From Planctomycetota bacterium (GTDB lineage: Bacteria > Planctomycetota > Planctomycetia > Pirellulales > Lacipirellulaceae), in contig JAADGV010000052.1 in assembly GCA_013152205.1 (NCBI GenBank), forward strand, positions 27,873 through 88,214: a stretch of DNA of 60,342 nt. Direction: 5' to 3'. Shown here piece after piece: positions 55,264-60,342 of the stretch. Within the stretch, counting starts at the first letter, position 1; each line of letters begins with the position of its first letter. A model generated the notes under the pieces. That model made no database searches and was not told the DNA's origin. It was given only the letters and a program-made list of their open reading frames with translations. The position numbers and the translations under genes are program-made.

Positions 55264-56109
55264 CTAGGGGTCACTTTTCGCTGTCATTCGAGGTTTCAAA
55301 AAACCGTAGGCTTGCTTCGCCGCCTTAGGGCCTTCGTGGCTATGACGGCTAAGCTCGACATGCAAGCCCCCGTCGTATGCGACGTCTGCTAACGCTGCGA
55401 TGACTGGGCCGAAGTCAATTTCTCCTTTGCCGAACATCAAATGCTCGTGGATGCCAACTCGCATGTCTTCGATGTGGACGTTGACGAGCCGTTTTGCCCA
55501 GCGATGTATTTGTGCATCAATCGGCACGTCGGCTAGGCAATGCAGGTGGCCCACGTCGAGCGTTAAGCCAAGGCGTGGTGAGTCGATTGCCTCAACCAGT
55601 TCAGCAAAACTGGCCATCGTGTCGATCAGCATTCCCGGCTCGGGTTCAAAACCAAGCATCACATCTCGCCGGTCGGCGTATTCTAGAATCACCGGTAGGC
55701 TTTCCGTTAAACGGCGAAAGCCGGCGTCGCGAGAATCTCCCGGTGGGAGAATGCCCGACCAGAGCGAAACGCAATCGCTGCCCAGGGCTGCTGCTGTGTC
55801 GACGGCATGGCGTAGGAATTCGACCCGACGAGGCCGACCCGCTGACTTGGGCGAAACCAACGTCGGTTCGTGTTTGTGCAGCGGGTCGAGCAAATAGCGA
55901 GCGCCAGTTTCGATGACCGAGTGCATGTTGTGGTCGGACAGCAACTGGCCAATTTCGTCAAGCTGCTGCTCAAAACGATCGTCGTACGGATTGAGTGCCC
56001 CATGATCGACCGTGATCGCCACGCTTTGATAACCCTGCGAAGCTAACAAACGAATTGCGTCCGACAAACGGTGATGAGCCAAGCCGTTGGTGTTGTAGCC
56101 AAGTCGCAT
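55264..56109 (-). CDS. Sugar-phosphate isomerase/epimerase-type TIM barrel
   Basis: This 281-residue xylose-isomerase-like protein has YNTNGLAHHRL at the start, SVIETGARYLL, LGFEPEPGML (Glu), LTLDVGHLHCL (Asp and His), VNVHIEDMRVGIHEHLMFGKGEID (His, Glu) and a final VELSRHSHEG, a good metal-ligand set. The enzyme probably isomerises or epimerises a sugar or cyclitol; the exact reaction is unknown. It ends near the h2-type repeat and is followed upstream on the same strand by the UbiA gene at 272 bases. A TIM-barrel plus UbiA pair is reminiscent of ebo clusters, but no further ebo gene is seen. Confidence 0.82.
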   Translation of the reverse strand: MRLGYNTNGLAHHRLSDAIRLLASQGYQSVAITVDHGALNPYDDRFEQQLDEIGQLLSDHNMHSVIETGARYLLDPLHKHEPTLVSPKSAGRPRRVEFLRHAVDTAAALGSDCVSLWSGILPPGDSRDAGFRRLTESLPVILEYADRRDVMLGFEPEPGMLIDTMASFAELVEAIDSPRLGLTLDVGHLHCLADVPIDAQIHRWAKRLVNVHIEDMRVGIHEHLMFGKGEIDFGPVIAALADVAYDGGLHVELSRHSHEGPKAAKQAYGFLKPRMTAKSDP

Positions 56110-56165
56110 TGTTCACGATGTCCGTGGGGAGTCGGTAGTTACTCAAACTGAAAACAAGAAAGGAA

Positions 56166-56360
56166 ATTCACCACGGAGTCACGGGGGACACCGAGCATTT
56201 TGAATTAAAAAATGTCGAATCATACTCGCATTTCAAATTTTTCTTTGTGACTGTTTTCTCAGTGTTCTCCGTGACTCCGTGGTTATTCTCTTTTCACTTT
56301 GAGTAGTTGCAGTGCTCGTGTGATAGTGTTTAACCATAGCCCGGCCATCCTGGCCGGAAA
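56166..56360. repeat. CCACGGAGTCAC hairpin and CCGGCCATCC word
   Basis: CACCACGGAGTCACGG (about 56169-56184) pairs with CCGTGACTCCGTGGT (about 56269-56283). ACCATAGCCCGGCCATCC (about 56334) to GGCCGGAAA (56360) is the inverted copy of the word at 52780-52808. The two lie between the isomerase and UbiA genes. Confidence 0.75.
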
Positions 56361-56380
56361 GCGATACGGTCTAAGTCGCT

Positions 56381-57325
56381 CTAAGTCATCGGAGCCCAAC
56401 GCGAGATAACCAGCGAGGGAATAACTAGTGTAAGGACAATCAGCCCCGAAGGCCAACCAGCCGAGGCAAAGGCGACCATCGCGTCGAGAAAAACGAAGCC
56501 AAGCAGCAATTTCGAGACATATTGCCGAAAAACAGTCGGGCCGGGATTGCTGAGGGTAAGTAGCAAGGAACGGGCAACGATTAGCCCGAAAACGGCCAAG
56601 CAGCCGAACCAGATATTTAGTGTTAGCGAGGTATTCCAAAACTCAGGCAGCACGATTGGCAAGCCCGACAGCAAGCCTAGTGAGCCAAGCGTGACAAGCC
56701 CTCCGATCGCTTGCCCTTTGGTTTTTGTTTGCTCGTTTTCTGCACGCGCGAACAACGTTAGGCCGAGGGTGTACATTCCGATCACGGCCGCGTAAATCCA
56801 AGCGGCTGGTTCGTTCAGTAGGTCGGTCGCGATGCTGGCGCCTAGCAGTATGTTGAGATATCGGCAGAGCCCCATCGCGGAGGGGCCAAATTCGGTTTTC
56901 TTCCACCAAGCGTCGTAGCCAACAATGGTCAACGCTAACAGTAGGCCGATGACGAGAGGCGATCGGTTTTCTAACTGGAATGAGGCAAGGTACGCACAGC
57001 CAATGCCTAGCGCGAGCAAGCCAAAGCCAACTTGAAACGCCCTTTTGCGCGAAATTCGCCCCGAGGGAATCGGTCGTTCGGGCCGCTCGCGAGCATCCAG
57101 CGTGGCATCAAACGCATCGTTGAGCACCATGCCGGCCGTATAAAGAAAAGCCGAGGCTGCTGCGAGAACCAGCAGCGGCGCAATGGGCTGCCAGCTTTGC
57201 CGGACGATCAGTGCGCCAGCCGCGATGTTTGAGATCGCTGTAAACACGTTGCCAATGCGCAACAACTGCCACCAAGCCAGTAGCCTCGCTCGACTCGTTG
57301 CAGGGGTGGGCGAATCGTTTTTCAC
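56381..57325 (-). CDS. UbiA-family prenyltransferase
   Basis: This 314-residue membrane protein has about eight helices and the acidic motif NDAFDATLDARERPERPIPSG near 62-82, where UbiA enzymes bind Mg-diphosphate. The second Asp motif (usually D-x-x-D) reads YDAWWKKTEFGPS in weaker form. It could attach a prenyl group to an aromatic or be an EboC-like member. There is no ATG near the start; GTG at 57325 (VKNDSPTPATS) is the best guess. Upstream codons in the frame fall in repeat DNA such as ACTGATGGACACGG. Confidence 0.75.
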   Translation of the reverse strand: MKNDSPTPATSRARLLAWWQLLRIGNVFTAISNIAAGALIVRQSWQPIAPLLVLAAASAFLYTAGMVLNDAFDATLDARERPERPIPSGRISRKRAFQVGFGLLALGIGCAYLASFQLENRSPLVIGLLLALTIVGYDAWWKKTEFGPSAMGLCRYLNILLGASIATDLLNEPAAWIYAAVIGMYTLGLTLFARAENEQTKTKGQAIGGLVTLGSLGLLSGLPIVLPEFWNTSLTLNIWFGCLAVFGLIVARSLLLTLSNPGPTVFRQYVSKLLLGFVFLDAMVAFASAGWPSGLIVLTLVIPSLVISRWAPMT

Positions 57326-57396
57326 GGGCGGGCTAGTTTCTGATTTGGTGATAAGGCAAAAAGAGGGAACCACTGATGGACACGGATAAACGCAGA

Positions 57397-57575
57397 GCGG
57401 CAAGGGCCGCAACCTATGCGAGCTACCGCTCGGTTAACAAGGGTCCGCTTCCGTTGGGCGCTTGTTAAACATACAAATTTCGCGAGCATTTGCGCCACCC
57501 TTATTGTTGCTTACGTAGTCCAAAAAAAAGTGTGTCAAGAAAACAAGCTTTTACGGGTTTGTCTTGCAGATATAG
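57397..57575. repeat. GAGCTACCGCTCGG word joined to the dispersed element's left end
   Basis: 57397-57472 is an inverted copy of the family at 27143 and 33951 (GCCGCAACCTATGCGAGC, TACCGCTCGG, TTCCGTTGGGCGC). About 50 bases on, CAAAAAAAAGTGTGTCAAG and AAACAAGCTTTTACGGGTTTG (57521-57563) are the inverted left end of the 8058 element. The same pairing occurs at 27104-27210. Confidence 0.8.
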
Positions 57576-57648
57576 ATATGTCAGACAGCAAGGTGAAGGA
57601 TTATTCTTGGGTTAGCCAGAAGACATGCAAAGTCGTAACTGCACAAAA

Positions 57649-57851
57649 TGGACCGCAATAATTTGAACCACAGAGGACGCGGAGGGACACAGAGAAAATA
57701 TTTTTCCAGGCACTCGGTGACACTGAAAAGAAAGGAGCCCGCGAATTACGCGAATAGGCGCGAAAAAAGGCTCGTTTTTCTCTGCTGTCTCAGCGTCTCT
57801 GCGAGACAATTTCATTTCTCGTTTCCTTTGCGCCTTTGCGAGAGATAAAAA
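57649..57851. repeat. Mosaic of CCACAGAGG, GCGAATTACGCG and CTCTGCGAG words
   Basis: The gap 57326-57866 has no gene. GAACCACAGAGGACGCGGAG (57665-57684), GCGAATTACGCGAATAGGCG (57741-57760), GTCTCAGCGTCTCTGCGAG (57787-57805) and TTTGCGCCTTTGCGAGAG (57827-57844) follow in order. Each occurs as one arm of a hairpin elsewhere in the window; partners are missing here. The gap also holds the word set above at 57397-57575. Confidence 0.8.
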
Positions 57852-57866
57852 ATAATCGAGAACGGA

Positions 57867-60050
57867 TTATAGACAGTCAATCAAGTCGCCCTGGCCTTCG
57901 ACTACTTGCTTGCCGCATTGGATGCGAATGTCGGCTGTTGTTTTGTCGATTTCGTTTGCGCCCTTTACCAAGTGCGAAACAATCTTGCCATTGGTCAGCC
58001 GTAATATGCCGCAGCTTTTTGAGCCGAGCTTTAGTTCTATGCGAATGCCATCGAACTCAAGCCAATGCAGGTTATCCACTCCCTCCTGCAAATTGAAGAA
58101 GAAGGCAAACATATCGTTTTTGCCATAGTGCATCATCACTCGCAGGCGATCACTACAGGTAACTCGCGGCGGCAAACCGGCTTCGACCAGGCGACTGGCA
58201 AACTTGCCATCGGCAAACACATTTTCTCGGCAATAGCTGACGTGGTCGCCGGCGGCTTCTACCGCCTCTTTCAGGACCGTGCAGGGTTTCATGTTCATGT
58301 CGACCGTGGGCAACTCGCCACAGAGAAACAGTCGACCGCCCTTGGCGATCACTTGGGCAAGCTTTTGCTGTTCGGCTTCGCCCATAAAAAAAGCCAGATG
58401 GATCGAAACCGATTTGCAGTTTAGCATCCAGTCGACGCTTGCCGTTTCTAGCTCTTGCATGATTGGCGAAAAACCGGCGCGCTGAAGCGAGCTTGACCAG
58501 GGTTCGAGGGCTTCGTAGCCGCAGCGGGGGATGTCGTGGCCGGCAATGGCCCAATGATCTTGGTCGGGCACCCACGAAGCCACGGCGGCATACGGGGCAT
58601 AGAGCATGTAGGCCGCTTCGTTTTCTGGGTCGCAGTGCATCAGTGCGTCGCCGTTGGCGTTGAACCATTTGTTGATCATCGCCGCGGCTTCGTACAGCAC
58701 TCCCGGCTCGCCCTTTTCGTTGATCGGAGCATCGGACGGGAACGTGGGGCATTGCTTTTTGGTTACACGGTCCAGCGAGTCGTCCCAGTAATCGGTGCTG
58801 GTGCCGGTGTAAATGTCGTAGCCTGTTGCCCCTGCGGCAATCGATACCAAAGTTTGAAACACCGGCACGATGGGATACTTGCTACGTTCGTCGTAAAACG
58901 CGGCAAAGCCCCAGTTCTCTTCCATGTTGATGCCGCGGCGACGGCGTGCAGTGTTCACATAGCGATCGAAAACCACCTCGTCGTACGCTGCCACCCCGAG
59001 CCAGCTAATGAGGCCGTACTCGTGTGCCCCGTCGACCACGTCTTGGTCGACCCGATTCATCGCGAACCACCAGTCGGCGTAGGTTTTGGCCAACTTCTCT
59101 GGCACGACGTCGGCATTGTCTGGGGTGATTTCTGGAATGTTTTGCTCGATCGGGGGCGTGATGCCGGCGTAATTCGTCAGGAAGGGGACGTCGATATTGA
59201 CGAAGTCGTCTTTGTAGTGAACGTAAGTGTCGCGCCGCAGACGCCATTGATGTTCGGCCCAGTCGACGTAAGACAGCACGTCCTCGGGTTGCTGCGGACG
59301 ATGCTTTTCTCGCCGCTCACCATCCAAAGGTTGGGGGCCTGTCACAAAATCGAAAGACGGATAGTCGGTGCCGTGCGACGCATTGTATTGCCCGATGTCG
59401 CCGTAGCGCTCTCGCAACAGATTGTGAAAGAATTCCATCGACGAGGGCTCGTAACCCAAACGCCAAGGAGGATCGTTCGAGCAGCAAAAGATGGTTTCAT
59501 CATTTAGTTGAATGGCGACTATCGGCCCCTCTTCGCCCGCATAAGGTGCAACCAACGGGCAGACCGCCTCGAGCCAACCCTTTACCAAGTGGTCGTAGGT
59601 CGGGTCGCAAGGTGCGGGCAGAATCGCGTTGTCGTAGCACCAGCGTACTGGGCTATCGTCGAAGCGGCGCATCCCCGGGATTTCGGGATTGAACGTCGGG
59701 GTGACAATGTCGGGCAGGCCCCCGACGTTTAGCTCGGAGTGAACGAACGGCCCAGGCTTGAAGATGCCCAACAGCCCCACGCTTTTCAGAAGTTTGAGAA
59801 AAGTCGCCAAGTCGCGGCTATCTTTGGTTTCGCCAGTAAAGTCGTAACTGATCGTGCCATCGACCATCTGCAAGTGATGGCGCCATGGCGTGTAGAAAGT
59901 AATCAGTCCAACGCCCAATTTTTTTAACTTGGTGAGGCGGTCTTCCCAATTGTCGCGACGATCGCGGAAGTAGTGGTAATCGCTGGCAATGACAAAAAAG
60001 GGTTCGCCATCTTTGTGAAAACGGCAATTTTCGTAGGTATATTTTGGCAT
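57867..60050 (-). CDS. Glycoside hydrolase family 35 (beta-galactosidase-like)
   Basis: This 727-residue soluble TIM-barrel glycosidase has no signal peptide. The N-terminal barrel (about 1-350) includes FFVIASDYHYFRDRRDNW, LITFYTPW, GIFKPGPFVHSE and the acid/base segment GPIVAIQLNDE (Glu185). In the usual GH35 enzyme this last reads Q-x-E-N-E, so the N-D-E here is a variant. A second Glu (about 270-280) is expected but I could not place it with certainty. The C-terminal part (about 450-727) has beta-rich, jelly-roll-like sequence with ASWVPDQDHW and GRLFLCGELPTVD. Likely substrate is a beta-galactoside or similar sugar. The start at MPKYTYENCRFH fits. Confidence 0.8.
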   Translation of the reverse strand: MPKYTYENCRFHKDGEPFFVIASDYHYFRDRRDNWEDRLTKLKKLGVGLITFYTPWRHHLQMVDGTISYDFTGETKDSRDLATFLKLLKSVGLLGIFKPGPFVHSELNVGGLPDIVTPTFNPEIPGMRRFDDSPVRWCYDNAILPAPCDPTYDHLVKGWLEAVCPLVAPYAGEEGPIVAIQLNDETIFCCSNDPPWRLGYEPSSMEFFHNLLRERYGDIGQYNASHGTDYPSFDFVTGPQPLDGERREKHRPQQPEDVLSYVDWAEHQWRLRRDTYVHYKDDFVNIDVPFLTNYAGITPPIEQNIPEITPDNADVVPEKLAKTYADWWFAMNRVDQDVVDGAHEYGLISWLGVAAYDEVVFDRYVNTARRRRGINMEENWGFAAFYDERSKYPIVPVFQTLVSIAAGATGYDIYTGTSTDYWDDSLDRVTKKQCPTFPSDAPINEKGEPGVLYEAAAMINKWFNANGDALMHCDPENEAAYMLYAPYAAVASWVPDQDHWAIAGHDIPRCGYEALEPWSSSLQRAGFSPIMQELETASVDWMLNCKSVSIHLAFFMGEAEQQKLAQVIAKGGRLFLCGELPTVDMNMKPCTVLKEAVEAAGDHVSYCRENVFADGKFASRLVEAGLPPRVTCSDRLRVMMHYGKNDMFAFFFNLQEGVDNLHWLEFDGIRIELKLGSKSCGILRLTNGKIVSHLVKGANEIDKTTADIRIQCGKQVVEGQGDLIDCL

Positions 60051-60101
60051 GGAATCGATGAAAGAAGTTTAAAAAAAGTTTTGGTTTACCACGGAATACA
60101 T

Positions 60102-60238
60102 AACGCGGCCTTTGGCCGCAAACAAAAAAAGGGAACCGCTAATCAGCGCTAATACACGCTAATAGGTGAAAGAAATGCGAAAAAAAGACATGAGATTAGC
60201 GGTTTCTTCTTTCAAAAAATTGTGTCAAGAAAACAATC
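60102..60238 (-). repeat. Dispersed 160-bp element, copy 3 (inverted)
   Basis: AACGCGGCCTTTGGCCGC, then GCTAATCAGCGCTAATACACG, GATTAGCGGTTTCTTC and TGTGTCAAGAAAACAATC: the reverse complement of the element at 8058 and 17135. A half-word TTTGCGCCTTAGCGCC follows at about 60246. The stretch 60051-60342 has no gene. TCAGGGGC and GCCCCTGA (60325-60342) form a final small hairpin at the window edge. Confidence 0.9.
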
Positions 60239-60342
60239 AAATCACTTTGCGCCTTAGCGCCTTATACGATGAGATTGCCAACAAGGTACCGGGAGAGTTC
60301 AATGATTGTTTAAGCTTTGGCTGGTCAGGGGCGAGCCCCTGA

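Noticed and set aside
58536..59507. 323-codon plus frame opposite the GH35 gene
   Set aside because: It is an antisense reading of a gene with clear glycosidase motifs.

Overview
The window looks like chromosomal DNA of a planctomycete, most likely of the Pirellulales type. The evidence is a DUF1559 protein, a large Ser/Thr kinase with a TPR tail, several small or cysteine-rich proteins of a style I associate with this phylum, weak or absent Shine-Dalgarno sites at many genes, and long intergenic spaces filled with palindromic repeat words. No rRNA, tRNA, phage, transposase or CRISPR is visible. Nearly all genes are housekeeping or envelope genes, scattered as singletons or short pairs on both strands.

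Layout. 1-8 kb: HpcH/HpaI aldolase, an orphan sugar-type ABC ATPase, a TVP38 membrane protein paired with a mercuric-reductase-like flavoprotein, a cysteine-rich secreted protein and an OprP/OprO-type porin. 8-13.5 kb: phosphatidylserine decarboxylase and synthase (PE synthesis), riboflavin synthase, RsmA, a small HTH protein, HisB. 13.5-20 kb: PPi-type phosphofructokinase, AccBC (fatty acid synthesis), an M24 peptidase, QueC and QueD. 20.5-25 kb: a tightly overlapping three-gene operon with a MotA/TolQ/ExbB-like channel subunit and two single-pass partner proteins. 25-31 kb: Rrf2 regulator, LspA/DksA, threonine synthase, a small conserved protein, DapB. 31-38 kb: HEAT-thioredoxin fusion, LplT-like MFS carrier, HMA lipoprotein, ThiC, metallophosphatase, alpha/beta hydrolase. 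39-50 kb: GlnS, DUF1559 protein, PfkB kinase, ThpR, an outer-membrane-type protein, Ser/Thr kinase, RecA. 50.5-60 kb: WecG/TagA glycosyltransferase, esterase, a WYL regulator divergent from DinB/VOC/TfoX-C genes with a perfect operator-like palindrome between them, a TIM-barrel isomerase with a UbiA transferase, and a GH35 glycosidase.

Two things stand out. First, the 20.5-25 kb operon has the parts of an ion-driven stator or motor complex: a MotA-like topology with a long coiled-coil tail, plus two different MotB/ExbD-like single-pass partners, only one of which has an acidic residue at the TM edge. It fits none of the named systems I know (Tol, Exb, Mot, Gld, Agl, Zorya). Second, the intergenic DNA is built from at least a dozen families of short palindromic words. 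They recur as whole hairpins, as single arms and as hairpins nested inside other hairpins. Some have a fixed orientation just upstream of start codons, and some run into the 5' ends of genes.

All calls come from reading the sequence. Family assignments rest on motifs I can see, and no database search was run.
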